Source: Enoplolaimus lenunculus (lineage: Eukaryota; Nematoda; Enoplea; Enoplida; Thoracostomopsidae). From it: a DNA stretch of 64,000 nucleotides. The translations under genes were made by a program, and so were the position numbers. The DNA is taken from contig JASANG010002517.1 in assembly GCA_030248215.1 (NCBI GenBank), positions 62,001 through 126,000 on the forward strand, written 5' to 3'. Under the pieces are notes generated by a model. It had not been told where the DNA came from, searched no databases, and saw only the letters and a program-made list of their open reading frames with translations. Shown here piece by piece: positions 11,735 through 24,583 of the stretch (within the stretch, counting starts at the first letter, position 1; each line of letters opens with the position of its first letter).

Positions 11735-12370
11735 GCCGTACTGTCTGTCCACAACACTACGGCATACACATATTAGACAGTGTTCGCCGAAAAAAAACAA
11801 AATGAGCTCATAACAGTTGAAATAAAGTAAATAAATAAACTTTTCATTCAAAATATTTTTGAAAAAATGTTAAAAAATGAGAGAAACGAGAATGAGTCGG
11901 CGAATTTGGTACATGAACGTAGCGAAAATTTCATTTCAAGAGGACTCCAAAGGTAAAGCGTTTCTTGCGAGCAAGGACGGGAAGCCAGGAAAGTAGTTTG
12001 GACCTGTCGGAGCAACACGGATTAACTTGAAGGCAGTTGTTCCCTCGTGGCACAAATTTCAGGATGACACATATCCCCCTTGTCGCCCAAATTGTGTAGC
12101 CTCTTGATTATGTATTTTTCAACCGCAAGCTCTTCAACGACAAAGTAGTCTTACACCTCGACAGATGCTTGGTGTAAAGAGAGTGAAAAGAACAAAGAAT
12201 AAAATGGTAAAATTTGTATACAAAAGCAACAAAATTGAATGTTATACACAGAGAGAAATTTGAAAATATGTCGGCGGTTTAATTTTAGTTCTGTTTTTTG
12301 AATGAAAAATTACAAAACTTACGGTATATTCGTACTGACAGAACGAGTGAACTTCTAATTGGATTAAAAT
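11735..12370. other. No gene or clear repeat seen
   Basis: Mixed-composition single-copy-looking DNA; I see no exon-like frame or inverted-repeat ends. Confidence 0.4.
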
Positions 12371-12372
12371 GA

Positions 12373-12629
12373 GCTTAAATATTCACACGTGCAGGGTTGT
12401 GCTGCGAGAAGTTGCAGCTGCAAATTGTACGCAGAACTTGTATTTTTTCATCAGTCAATGAGAAAGCGGATACAATCTGTGATCTTTCAAGGTTATTCAC
12501 ACATGTTAAATAAAATCCAAGCTTTGATTTTTAATGAATTATTTGCATCTGCAAGTTTTTCGAACGGGTTTTTGAACAAAACTTGCAAGTAAAAGTTGCA
12601 GCTGCAAGTTCTCGCAGCAAAAACTTGAT
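12373..12629. mobile_element. MITE family B
   Basis: Left TTAAATATTCACACGTGCAG, paired AGTTGCAGCTGCAA blocks and a right arm CTCGCAGCAAAAACTTG cut short. Conserved centre TGATTTTTAATGAATTATT. Confidence 0.8.
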
Positions 12630-12963
12630 CCAATTTATGCATACTCAACAATATCTTTCATACACCAGGTAATTTTTGTCAATTCTACGTGCGTACATGT
12701 CAGCTTTACTTCGTCTCAGCCTGTGACCCAACGCCTTTAAATTTGTTTCTAGATCCGCCACTGTTTTGACAAGCTTATATAATCTCACATGAACTTCTGA
12801 CTTTTTATATGAAACGTTGCTTATAGGCGGTCAGCAGGAAATAATTAAATCCAGCAATTATAGATTATTACTGTATATATACACTGATTCAAAGTAGAAT
12901 ATTGTTAGTTTGACAATTTTTAACCCGAAGAACTGCGAAAATCGGACTGCTATAAAATACAAT

Positions 12964-13107
12964 GGCCCATGTACAGAACAGGGCCGGAACAGTAGTATAA
13001 GCATATTCCTAAGCCTAAGCCTAAGCAAAACATTTAGTCTAAAGCTGAAACTGACGCTATTTACAGCCCCTCAGGAAAACAATCCGGATTTGTTCTATAC
13101 ATGGGCC
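12964..13107 (-). mobile_element. MITE family A, GGCCGG type, short core
   Basis: GGCCCATGTACAGAACAGGG at left, TTTGTTCTATACATGGGCC at right, with only a few CCTAAG units between. Confidence 0.85.
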
Positions 13108-13171
13108 AATACAACAAAGCAAAATTTGTGTAAAAACACATGCGAATCCAAGTACGGCATACAGACTCGCT

Positions 13172-13660
13172 TCCCTCAATGCTGTAAATTGCAATGAGTT
13201 GATTAATGAACTCAGAGAATTGTTTCTGGTATTTCTGAGTTAGTAACAGCAAGAGTGGATGATCACTCTTTATAACAAGAGTGTGCAACTGGGTACATTC
13301 TGTGTATTAAAGAATGTACCAGCACGCGTTGCATTTTTGGTCGACCCCCCTCAATCAGGGGGGGTTTAAGCAAGAGATTAACAATATGCTTCAGTACACC
13401 TACCCCCCCCCCCCCTTAAACAAGGGGGGTACAATTTCCTCCTAGCATTTACTACTGTATAAAACTGCATACAGACCCCCCTAAACAAGGGGAGTAGGCC
13501 AAAAACGCAACGCGTGCCGGTACATTCTTTGATACACAAAATGTACCCAGTTGCACACTCTTCTTATAAAGAGTGATCATCCACTCTTGGCAACAGTAAA
13601 TACTAACGCACTCTACTGGATTCAACTAATTCTGAGTTAAAATCAACTCACTGGAAGTGA
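13172..13660. mobile_element. C-prime palindromic MITE split by a family D MITE
   Basis: Left arm TGTAAATTGCAATGAGTTG near 13182 and right arm ATCAACTCACTGGAAGTGAG near 13642 mirror each other and resemble 6470-6722. The D element 13250-13589 lies between. Confidence 0.6.
13250..13589. mobile_element. MITE family D, nested
   Basis: CAAGAGTGGATGATCACTC at left and GAGTGATCATCCACTCTTG at right, near-perfect. AACA occurs on both outer sides and could be part of a target duplication, but the boundary is ambiguous by a base or two. Confidence 0.87.
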
Positions 13661-13994
13661 GCATGAATGAAAACTGAAACTTTGTTATTAAGATTTAGCA
13701 CTGAATTTGCATTCTTCATCTGGCTTGGTTCGCCTGTGAGCTTTCTTCACTATTATATATCCCGTACCCGACCACCAGAAACGCCAGATATTTTCTTCTA
13801 TGTTTCTTTCAGATTGTTTGATATTATATTTTTGCATTTGTTTGTGTTTTTGTTTATTTTTTTATTTTTTTATTGAATGGTTTAGAATTATGTTTGATTT
13901 TTGTATTCGTAACTTTTAGACGTTTCGCAGTTTTTTACAATTGAAATGACATAACTAATTTGATCTGTTTAATAAACAGTTTGGTTCAGGATTA

Positions 13995-14196
13995 CACTGC
14001 AAAAAATTGTGAGTCAAATTGACTCGCTGTGAAATAGGCTTTTCCTGACTACCAAACTGAGTCAAAATTCGACTCCATCAGAGTCAAACTCGATTCACTG
14101 AATCGCTCAGCAGTGAGTCGAATTTGACTCAATGTGTGTAGTCCGGAAAAAACCTATTTCGGAAAGAGTCAATTTGACTCACTGTTTTTTACAGTT
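13995..14196. mobile_element. MITE family C
   Basis: CACTGCAAAAAATTGTGAG at left, CTCACTGTTTTTTACAG at right; strongly palindromic through GAGTCAAATTGACTC and AGTCAAAATTCGACTC. TA precedes the left end. Confidence 0.82.
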
Positions 14197-14664
14197 TAGG
14201 TTCAGATTTACGTGTCGGAAAATACTTACTTATGCCTAAAAGTGTAAGCCTAAATTTGATGGCAAGTGTGGAAAAGCTGGAGTGAATTTAACCTGTGTGG
14301 AACTGATAATCCGGTCAGGTTTATACCCAATAAGAGAGGCAGATGCCATATATCCTGCCATAAAGTTTCTGGAGGCAAAAACTTTTAACAGCGTTAACGG
14401 TGACGTTCTGGATCCAAATGGTCAAAAATTTTCGCTTCCTGCGCTCGCTCGCAAACAACACATCAAGTTTAGGTATAGAGGCACAAATCGAAATCTTAGC
14501 AACGCACCTGATTACTGCTTTCTCTTGAGCTTATATATCCGTTGGTGGCGAATGGGTACTTATGTTGACATGCAGTTGGTGATTAACATAATGACCTTAT
14601 TGCATAATTATGATTAAAGACTTGCTTAAATATCAGCGTTACATACTGAACGGTTTTTAACAAT

Positions 14665-14817
14665 GGCCAATGTAAAGAACAGGGGCGGACCAGTATTATG
14701 AGCATATTCCTAAAGACTAAACCTAAGCCTAAGCTAAGCAAAAAATAGTATAAAGTTTAAGCTTACTCTATTGCAGCCCCACAGAAAAACGTTCCGCCCC
14801 TGATCTTTAAATGGACC
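14665..14817 (-). mobile_element. MITE family A
   Basis: GGCCAATGTAAAGAACAGGG at left; CCGCCCCTGATCTTTAAA TGGACC at right. Confidence 0.85.
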
Positions 14818-15449
14818 TTAAGAGTCGTTGGTTGTAATTTGCATTTATTTTACTGCCGTTTTATAAAATTGTACCTTCCCAATTTCGCAACAAAATTAAA
14901 TACTGATTATGCAAAGTAAGTTTTGTATCTCCGGCTGTTGGTGACTTCCGGTTCCTGTGTAGTTATTTTGACGGAAATGCTGCCAATTTAGGAAACGAAT
15001 TTGATTTGTAGTTTGTTTTTGGAAATGATTATCGTTTTAATGAATTTGTTTGTATCTGTTGGGATTTCGTGGCAGTAATTTGTAATTACTAAGGTTAATA
15101 ACCTCATCAACCGTGGTATAAAGCGGCGGAATTGAAGAACTTTGTTATATACATTTTTAACATTAAAATGATAGTTTTGCAGAGCCGTATCTTGATTTCG
15201 TTTCACTCGACCCTCCCAGTGTTGGATACCGCCGCAACGGGGTTATGCCTTGGCGTCCCAAAATAATTCACTGATCCTTTATGCTCCGCAAACGCCTCCT
15301 GCGGTTCACCCAGGCCTCCGTATCGTTCACCGAGGTATTAGGCTAATGCGAGGTCACGTTAGGGATTGAGAGAGCTAGTCTTGCACTGTGATTTCTAATT
15401 TAAGCGATTTTGTATGAATTCTGTGTCATTCGAAGTGCTAAAAAATTGC

Positions 15450-15731
15450 TTAAAGCCCAAGTCGGACGTGCAAGCATTTGCTTCAAGAACTTGCACCTGC
15501 AAATTGCACGCAAAACTTGCATTTTTTCATCAGCCAATAAGAAAGCGGTTGCAATAAATTCAATAATTTTACATGGTTATTCACAAAAGTTAACAAAGTT
15601 TTTAGCTATGATTTTTAATGAATTATTTACAGCTGCAAGCTTTTCGAACGGGATTTTTGACAAAACTTGCAAGTGTAAGTTGAAGCTGCAAGTTCCCGCA
15701 GCAAAAACTTGCACGTGTGAATATGGTTTAA
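15450..15731. mobile_element. MITE family B with TTAA on both sides
   Basis: TTAAAGCCCAAGTCGGACG at left; AACTTGCACGTGTGAATATG then GTTTAA at right. TTAA flanks both ends, as in piggyBac-like non-autonomous elements. Confidence 0.85.
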
Positions 15732-15984
15732 GCCTCGGTCACACGTAGGCTTTGGCTCTGGCTATTAACCATTGTTATAATTTTCATAATAGTAATTGTA
15801 CAATTCATAAATCTACGGAACGTTCTGCAAAAGAATTTGAGCTAAGAAAATCACTCATATTTCAGCTTTAGCATTGGTTCTCAAAACAGGATTTAGGCAT
15901 CAAATTTCTTGATGCGATCATGTAGCAACAGCCGGTACAACTGGCAAACATGAATTCTCACTGGGATCATAGCCCGTGTTACCG

Positions 15985-16090
15985 TTAGTCACGTCTTGTT
16001 TTCCTGCCGAACTGCAATCCTGCCGTTAAAGGCTTAGGTTTGGGAGTATGCTTAGGCTTCCTGTTTTCCCCCCAAAAATTACATTGGCCG
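15985..16090 (+). mobile_element. MITE family A, degraded
   Basis: GTTTTCCTGCCGAACTGCAA, a few GGCTTAGG units, and CCAAAAATTACATTGGCC at the right end. Confidence 0.55.
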
Positions 16091-16209
16091 TTTATCATGA
16101 CAAGTTACATTTAAATTTTTGCGGTGAATGTTGTTTTCCGCAACATTGCACGCGGCGTTAGGGCTACATTTTGATAAAAGCCTAAACCAGTCGCGAACAA
16201 CTTTCTTGC

Positions 16210-16370
16210 CGGCCCGTAGAAAAGGGAGATCAGGGGCGCTCATCCCCGCTGGAAAAATTTAGCCCCACGTAGAAATTTTCAACCTTGCTTATAAGTCATT
16301 GATAACCCTTAAATGCCCCTCCTGAAAAAGTTTTAGTCTCCCCTAGGAAATGGAGCTGGCTACAGGCCTG
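16210..16370. repeat. Family I short repeat
   Basis: GGCCCGTAGAAAAGGG to GGAGCTGGCTACAGGCC; internal TTTCAACCTTGCTTATAAG conserved. Confidence 0.72.
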
Positions 16371-16439
16371 TTTTCTTAGTACCAACAAACTACACCGATT
16401 TGCATATGCGTTCTCGGCTTTGACTCTTGTACACAGCTT

Positions 16440-16565
16440 CAACCCACATTTAAAGTTAACGCTCAGGCTTCAGGCTTAGAAATAGTTTTAAACAGTTTTA
16501 GGCTTAGGCTCGGATAAACGTTTTTTAAACTGTACCCTAACCCAAGCCTAAACATGAGCCTAAAC
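16440..16565. repeat. Degraded TTAGGC/CCTAAG tract
   Basis: GGCTTAGG-type words on one side and CCTAAAC words on the other, facing each other about 16460-16565. May be a decayed family A core. Confidence 0.4.
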
Positions 16566-16850
16566 CTGAGCATTGCGGAGATGAAGTCAACAAGAGCTGT
16601 GATACAGATAATCTTGAAATTTTTAGACTGTTCTAAAATTATCCAGCGTATGAGAATTTTAATATAAAATTTTAATGGTAAAACTTAAATCTGCACTTCA
16701 AAATACATTTATTAACCGTCAATGATATCCCCAAGTAGTAAACAATGCAATTATTGAATGAAGCAACTTGTAATACCTGTAAGCTTTGTTTTATCAATAT
16801 ACCATAAACAGAATAATCACAATGAGTACGTGCTTAATAGAGTTACCCTT

Positions 16851-17023
16851 GGCCTGTAGCTATAGAGGTGACATGAATCTCGCCCCCTTTGGAAGAGATT
16901 TAGCCCCTCCTGGAACAATTTTTGCCCCCGTAGAAAATTTTCAACCTTGCTTGTTAGTCATCGAAAACCCTTGTATACCACAACTGAAAAATGTTTAACC
17001 CCCAAGCAAGGTGAGCTACGGGT
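16851..17023. repeat. Family I short repeat
   Basis: GGCCTGTAGCTATAGAGG to AAGGTGAGCTACGGG; shares GTAGAAAATTTTCAACCTTG with 61884. Confidence 0.7.
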
Positions 17024-17275
17024 ATGAGTTAGCCATTGATAAACTGGGATCGTTTATACCAACAGGGTATTAACGGTATTGTATGACATGTGCTTTAGCT
17101 TTAAGGCTGTCTACTGTAATATTTATGCGATTGTACTTACCTGGTGCTTGTAAAACAAAGATACCTGAGTGGTCCGATGTTGTGTTTTGGTGCAGCCATA
17201 AAGAGCCAAGTGGACCACCTTTTCCAACTAAAAAACTTATATATGCTGAGTATTTGATGCGATTCGTCTTGGGCG

Positions 17276-17388
17276 TCGAATATCATTTTGAGTCCCAATC
17301 AATAGATGTCCGCATCCCTAATAAAAGTCCGTAAGCGGATAGACTCCCTAAACCTTTAAATTAAAGTCCATAAATGTCAATTATCCCT
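17276..17388 (-). repeat. Family P repeat, copy 2
   Basis: GAGTCCCAATCAATAGATG and AGTCCGTAAGCGGATAGA, the reverse complement of 3469-3567. Confidence 0.6.
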
Positions 17389-17394
17389 AATTGA

Positions 17395-19095
17395 AGCGCA
17401 AATGACTAGTGGACCAAATAATCTTGAGTTCGAAATTTTAAAGTGCACTTCAGTTTTGAAAGCAACATTCCAAAGTATAACCTAGCATTATCGCTCAAGT
17501 TTTTCATGCAAGGAAAAACGTTTAATTCAACGGATAGTTGCAATACCGAATGTATATATCAGTAAGGAAAGGTAGCGGAGGGCAGGTTGAAAATAAATAA
17601 CAGTCCGTAACCGAACAACAAGGGGGGTACCATCCGGAGAGGCCAAATAAATATCAGTCCCCCCTCCATTTGGGTCACTACAGTAATTCACATTGGAATA
17701 TTTGGCAATTCTTAATGAATTTTTAACTGGATGTATATTGGTTCCAACTAAATTTTGCCGAAACAGGAGCAGGAACATGAACCGGAATTTGAAATAATTA
17801 CCCGTTAGAAAACGCAGTTTATCAACTAAAATGAACGAGGTGAAAGGCATAAAGTTTGACTAATAATTTTGCCTTTATAAAATATTGTAATGTCTGTAAT
17901 ATGATTCTGCAAAACATCGTAAATATTTTGGTTCCTTGGTTTTGCAATCCCGGAACACGAATAGGAAAAGAATGTTTGTACAACTTCCGGTCGGAACAAA
18001 GAACTCCGGTGGAACCCTTCTTTTCGAATACCTATCCGTAACCGTGTATTTCTTATATCCGAATATCCATATATCCGATATTCAGACGTACCGTTACCAT
18101 AGTCCTGGCTACAACCTTTTGGGCCGGTTTCCTTTCCGAGTATACCAAGATTCAACTGGAATTTCTATTTCACCCAAAATTAATTTTGAGATGTTGAAAT
18201 GATTTGGAGTTTGCCGAAATGTTTGTTCCATTGAGATATTTTTCATTTTGTTCAAGCTTACAATCTTCGTAAATTGACGCGTTTGACAAATGTTTTTTTA
18301 AGTTTTAACTCTAACAGATCACAACGCAAACTATTACACAATAGTTTGGCTTCAATCTTGTTAATAGCCAAGTAATTCGGTAATGAAAATTATTTCAAAT
18401 TCCTGTTCACGTTCCTTGCAAAACATTAATTTGTGTTCATAGTCAAAGCAAAATTGTACTCATTTTAGAGTTCTGCTTTTAACAGAGACGGCAATTTGTT
18501 TTGTAAAATATACAAAATGAAAATACAAATTTTACTGTTATTTTCAAAATGTTTTGAACGAAAACAGCTGATTTGTGACTTAAAAGCGAAATATGCCGCT
18601 GGGTTTACGCTAATTTTGTTAAATTAGCAAGTTTTTGAATAAATCTATTTTTGGGTTTCAAAGCTATTGAGATATTTGCAGATTTTAGTATTGAATCAAA
18701 TTTTTGCCAATTTTTCGGCAGTCACTTGCAAATTGAAAAAAGCAAAAGGATATCGCTTACACACAGTTTGCTGTATTTAACTTCACATAAATCCTAGGGA
18801 CTCGCGGTGTTGACGTTCCGGAGGCATAGACGAGATATTTTCTTCATTAAAATACACAAATTTGGGATTGTGATGGGATGACGAAGTCCTAACTGCACTC
18901 TTGATAGTATCCATGATTAACGGTCAGCTTAAAATTTAAGCCGAAATGTACTTTAATACAAACGGCAAACTGTATCCTGATCACATGGACGCAAATTACT
19001 TTTACAATGTTTCAAATGTACACGAAATTTTAAGCCGGAGTTGCAATTTCCGAACTTTAATGGATGATAATCGGCTGGCTATAAAACATGGGCAT
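17395..19095. other. No gene seen; scattered repeat fragments
   Basis: 17740-17800 and 17940-18040 carry GGAACCGG-type words related to family M, 18050-18090 ATATCC words. The rest is AT-rich with no exon-like frame. Confidence 0.4.
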
Positions 19096-19098
19096 GGG

Positions 19099-19380
19099 TA
19101 AAGCCCTATTCACATGTGCAAGTTTTTGTTGCGAGAACTTGCAGCTGCAAATTGAACGTCGAACTGTCATTTTTTCATCAGCCAATGACAAAGAGGCTGC
19201 AATAAATTCAGTGAACTTGCATAGTAACTGACACATATGTGAACTAAATTCTTAGCTATGATTTTTATGAATTATTTGTAGCTACAAGTTTTTTGAATCA
19301 GATTTTGAATAAAACTTGCAAGTTCAAGTTGCCGCTGTAAACTCTCGCAGCAAAAACTTGCACGTGTGAATATTGCTTTT
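19099..19380. mobile_element. MITE family B
   Basis: TAAAGCCCTATTCACATGTG at left; AACTTGCACGTGTGAATATT at right; paired CTTGCAGCTGCAA and the TGAATTATTTGTAGCT centre. Confidence 0.83.
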
Positions 19381-19384
19381 AGAA

Positions 19385-21415
19385 GCTACCAGCAAGCCAG
19401 CAAGCTTACGATTAAGCATAAAGGACCCCTGATACAATTTTATTATCAAAAATTTGCTTGGGTCTATGCCCTTCAGATTAAAAATGTCTTGGTTCATTTT
19501 GGTAGTATACCTTCAGTAGCAGCGCCATATGTAGAGTGGAAATTTCGCGAGCGAAGCGAGCAAAAACCCTTGCGACTTTTTTGGGTCAAAACTCATCAAA
19601 ATATATTCGAATGGCGTTTTAAAATCTAAAATTTTCAAACTCATACAGTCAATTGGTACTGATAATCGTTTTCCAACTTTGAACATTTCAGCGTTCTAAA
19701 CCTGCCTTGAAAATACATCTCATATGAAATCGAAAATATTCATGCGAAAAAGGTTTAAGCATAAATTGCTTAGGTCGCGATATTGTTCCACATCGGCATC
19801 ATGTTTGATCCATTGCGGCATTGAATATTGCGTTGAAACCGTTATTATGATTTATGTATTGCCATGACGTGTTTATATACCTATAACACGTCACCAAATG
19901 ATATCATTAATCGTTTCGGCTTGTGGTTATGTCCACCCTCAATAAACAATACTTCGAGGGTGGCTAAACTCATACGCCTGACCCTGAGTTTTATACATAC
20001 ATACACGCCACAGGCGTAGGCAACATTTCACAAGGGTATAACTTTGGCAAATGGCACAGTTTGCTTCAGAGTGTGGCTTACGACAACATTTTCTCTGGTC
20101 AATTAATGCCAAACGCAATTAAAATGACCATATTTTGCAATACTTCACATTTTCATGAGCCATATATCCTCCCAGTATTGATTCTTATATGTTTGTAATA
20201 TATGCAGTGTATATGTCTTTGTTTTTAGAGTTTCTGCCCTGCAATATATTACCCCTTTATATATTCTTCACTAGTCTGCGGGGTTTCTTTTATATTTCTA
20301 GGTCGTTTATTGTATATTGGTCGGAACCTATGAGCCGTACATAGGCCATAGTATGTGGTGGCCCTGAAACCACTTATCGGATAATAATCCGGTAAATACC
20401 AGAAACTACGGTAACTTTAAAAGAACCTATCCTCGTGGGCAGGTTGAAGGAGCGGATGGGAGTAAGACAGGCTGGCAGCTGGGGGTGGACTCGATGTCTG
20501 GGGAGACGGGAAAATGTCCGACAGGCCGGTTTGAATTTTAGGCCACTCAATAATTTGAAAAAATCTTGGTGATGTAATTGTTTTTTTTCTTAATAATTAG
20601 TGGTCAGTTGGTTTATATAAAAAGGTAAGGGTCAATTAGCAATGCCAGTCCAACGCTGGTGTGGCGGTTGATTAAGACAAAAGATTATTAGGCAAAACAA
20701 TACTTATAAATGTAACTGGTTTGGGTTAAATTTTAATTGGTTATTTTCTTTGACTGAATTGGTTGAAAGATAAAATCAAATTTGGCTTTCGTTTCTGGTG
20801 TATAGGTATTGTATGTCAGTTTGTGTGATTGCTGGGTTAAACGTACTGTGTTTGAATAGTAGTACTTATAGTCAACGCGGTTGCAACATTTGGAATGACA
20901 CAAACGTCTATTTTGCGAAGCCTAGGTTTGTAGCGAATTAGCATGTTTTATATATTGTTTACGTTCAGCGTACTAGCAGCGGTTTGCGTCAGACTCCTGC
21001 AGACAATTGGTTTCCGGCTCAGGTAAAATTTCGGCCGGACGTTCCTGCGATTTGGGTTATGAAATTTTCCGTACTTAGAGCTTCGTTGAGCAATTATCGC
21101 AAATTAGCATTTTAATTTCAAACAATCGAACTGTAGCAGTTGCGCATCTGAAACGCGGTTAACTTGTTGGGCAAATCAAATGTGTTGAATGTGCCAAATT
21201 TCAAAATTCTCCATATTCCAACACTTTACAGAACCTTAAACTCCTGGTAAAATACGAGCTACATACATTTGAGAGTATGAGCAAAGATTTTCATTACCCT
21301 ATAATGATGCATTTTTACCTGATACAAAATATTAAATTCAATATATTTTCTTTTACACCAGTACTAAGCGAGGCAGGTCTTAAAGATGCCACCCAGGCCT
21401 TAGCCAATCGTCCTG
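19385..21415. other. No gene seen
   Basis: A SINE-tail-like word, CCTTGAAAATACATCTCA, lies at 19704 and is shared with 54407. GCGAGCGAAGCGAGC occurs at 19547. I see no supported exon. Confidence 0.4.
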
Positions 21416-21417
21416 CA

Positions 21418-21620
21418 CACTGCAAAAAAATAGTGAGTCAAATTGACTCTATCCGAAACAGGCTTTTCCTGACAACACGAACTGAGTCAAAATTTGACTT
21501 CGCCAGATTCAAGTTCGACTCAATTTGACTCTGGCGGAGTCGAATTTTGACTCAGTTTGTGTAGTCAGGAAAAGCCTATTTCGAAGGGAGTTTCAATTTA
21601 ACTCACCATTTCTAGCAGTG
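21418..21620. mobile_element. MITE family C
   Basis: CACTGCAAAAAAATAGTGAG at left, CACCATTTCTAGCAGTG at right; AAATTTGACTTCGCCAGA mirrors TCTGGCGGAGTCGAATTT. Confidence 0.85.
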
Positions 21621-22225
21621 CAGTAATGACAACCACAATTTCGTATTAAGATTAGCCCTAAAATTGCATTTGGCTTCTTAGCTCGTTCCGCACAATTATA
21701 CGTCTCGTGGTCCTCTGTCGAAATATTTGGGAATCTACCAGTGGCAACAGGCAGCGATATTGCTGGTATTTCTGGTTTGCTGGAATTCCTGGTTGGCTTT
21801 GATTTAGCCAGTTTAATTCTATATTAAACCCGGTATCGTTTTAGGTTCGGTTGTTTACTTTTAAACCTGGCTCGTTTCTACAAATCCTCGTGGGGTTGCG
21901 TTCAAACCGCAAAATGATTTTAAATTTGATGGGAAAAGCACAGAAAAAGCGACTAAAAATGTGTACACTTAGTCATAAGGCGCTCAGTTGTAATATAATT
22001 ACAATTTGATTGGATGTTGGATTGCATTGAACGCTAATTTGAGCAATTTTTGGTTTGGATTTTTGTCGATTTTTATTGCGATGCAAGCTTATGCATTTTT
22101 TCTCAGGGAATACAGACCTTTTCTACGAGGAACGGGACGGACACTGCACCGTCCTGTACGGACGTTTTCATCCTTATTGGTCCAGGACGCAACCGGATAG
22201 TAATAATAACTAAAATGAAAACATA

Positions 22226-23530
22226 AACAGATAGTGATCAAAATAATCGAAACGGAAACGGATAGTGATCAAAATAATCGAAACGGAAACGGATAATAGT
22301 GATCAAAATAATCGAAACGGAAACGGATAGTGATCAAAATAATCGAAACGGAAACGGATAATAGTGATTAATAATAACCATCAAATCAACACAATTCAAA
22401 ATAATCGAAACGGAAACGGATAGTGATCAAAATAATCGAAACGGAAACGGATAATAGTGATCAAAATAATCGAAACGGAAACGGATAGTGATCAAAATAA
22501 TCGAAACGGAAACGGATAATAGTGATCAAAATAATCGAAACGGAAACGGATAGTGATCAAAATAATCGAAACGGAAACGGATATAGTGATGACAAAATAA
22601 TCGGAAACGGAAACGGATAGTGATCAAAATAATCGAAACGGAAACGGATAGTGATCAAAATAATCGAAACGGAAACGGATAGTGATCAAAATAATCGAAA
22701 CGGAAACGGATAGTGATCAAAATAATCGAAACGGAAACGGATAGTGATCAAAATAATCGAAACGGAAACGGATAGTGATCAAAATAATCGAAACGGAAAC
22801 GGATGTATAGAAATAATGATCAAAATAATGAAACGGAAACGGATAGTGATCAGAATCAATTGAAACGGAAACGGATAGTGATCAAAAAGAATAATCGAAA
22901 CGGGAACGGATAGTAATCAAAATAATCGAAACGGAAACGGATAGTAATCAAAATAATCGAAACGGAAACGGATAGTAATCAAAATAATCGAAACGGAAAC
23001 GGATAGTAATCAAAATAATCGAAACGGAAACGGATAGTGATCAAAATAATCGAAAGGGAAACGGATAGTGATCAAAATAATCGAAACGGAAACGGATAGT
23101 GATCAAAATAATCGAAACGGAAACGGATAGTGATCAAAATAATCGAAACGGAAACGGATAGTGATCAAAATAATCGAAACGGAAACGGATAGTGATCAAA
23201 AGTAATCGAAACGGAAACGGATTAGTGATCAAAATAATCGAAACGGAAACGGAATAGTGATCAAAATAATCGAAAACGGAAACGGATAGTGATCAAAAAT
23301 AATCGAAACGGAAACGGATAGTGATCAAAATAATCGAAACGGAAACGGATAGTGATACGAAAATAATCGAAACGGAAACGGATAGTGATCAAAATAATCG
23401 AAACGGAAACGGATAGTGATCAAAATAATCGAAACGGAAACGGATAGTGATCAAAATAATCGAAACGGAAACGGATAGTGATCAAAATAATCGAAACGGA
23501 AACGGATAGTGATCAAAATAATCGAAACGA
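22226..23530. repeat. 31-bp minisatellite, about 40 units
   Basis: Tandem units combining AAAATAATCGAAACGG, AAACGGATAGTGATC. Many are identical; others carry a 3-base ATA insertion (GGATAATAGTG), TAATC for TGATC, or single changes. Variant types cluster, the TAATC form running from about 22910 to 23030, which suggests local unit duplication. Confidence 0.96.
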
Positions 23531-23534
23531 ATGT

Positions 23535-24580
23535 AAAATATTCGAAAATGTTTTCGCTCACAAAATTTTCTGACCACATTTGGCGGTGTTCCTGCTAAAA
23601 GTATGAACGAAATGAACTAAGACGTTTTTAACTTGAAGATCATGAATCCACTAAAACTAAAATTGTATTTTGTTATTTACTAAAATTGTGATTGCCTTCT
23701 TGCTCGCTTCGCTCACGAGATTTTTATCTATGAATCAAAGGTACGGAATCGGGATCCGCTTTGAAATTCAACCAATAGCAGCCTATCGTACAGTTTTCAA
23801 CGAGTTGAGTTCAACGATAACAATTTGAACAGTTGTATCAAATTTCACAACTATACTAAATAGCTTAAATTTTGCCAAAATCTACTTATATACATTTGCT
23901 GGTTCTTGCGTTTGCTTTCATTTTATTTTAGTTAGTGACAGTTTTGCTTGCTTATAAGTACAGAACAAGACAGGCTAAATTAGGAGATTCAAAAGTTTTG
24001 CTTTAATCAAGCCAGCGTTCTGATGACCATATATCTCTGGTTTAGTTGGATTTCCTATAATTTCTGACGGCAAATTTGTACTGTACACTGATACCAGCTT
24101 CGTTTGATATTTGTGCCAATTGACTTTTATGATTGTCGTGTTTTATCGCTGGATAACAAGGCAGTAACCTTTGTAGATTAAATAATAAGCTTAAGCTGAG
24201 GCTTTAGGCTTTGGCGTATATCATTCGCTGAAAGCTTAAGCTTAGGCTTAGGAATATGTTTAGTGTAAGCGGAAGTATAGTCGTAAACGTAAAAATGGTT
24301 GTTACTCATATGAGCTTAGTTTAACGCAATTATAACTATTTTGAAGAATGGAAAGGCAATGCTGACACAAGTTGTATCGAAATAATAGTAATCTTACGCA
24401 GAAATCATGATATTTTAGAATCCGCGACGAGTCCTCCTATTATTTTTTATTGAGAGACCAAAAAACCCCTTATAACAGGGTTATTAATAGCATTCTGGAT
24501 TGTACAGGTCAAAATAATTTCTTTCCTAAGAATATATAAAGTCTCAAAATAAAATAATGAACACGTTCTTGTTTGAAATT
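23535..24580. other. No gene seen; scattered repeat fragments
   Basis: CTTGCTCGCTTCGCTCACGA at 23699 is a copy of the recurrent GAGCGAAGCGAG word. 23745-23835 resembles the family Q arm. 24180-24260 has decayed TTAGGC words. Confidence 0.4.
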
Positions 24581-24583
24581 GTT

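Noticed and set aside
11470-11805. 111-codon plus-strand frame
   Set aside because: It runs from a family D arm through the family E arm, so it is transposon DNA without a known protein.
14282-14617. 111-codon plus-strand frame between two MITEs
   Set aside because: It starts at GTG rather than ATG, has no recognised domain and no neighbouring exon. The composition is fairly protein-like, so it is left open rather than annotated.
22226-23530. CRISPR-like array
   Set aside because: Units are contiguous with no unique spacers; it is a minisatellite in a eukaryotic genome.
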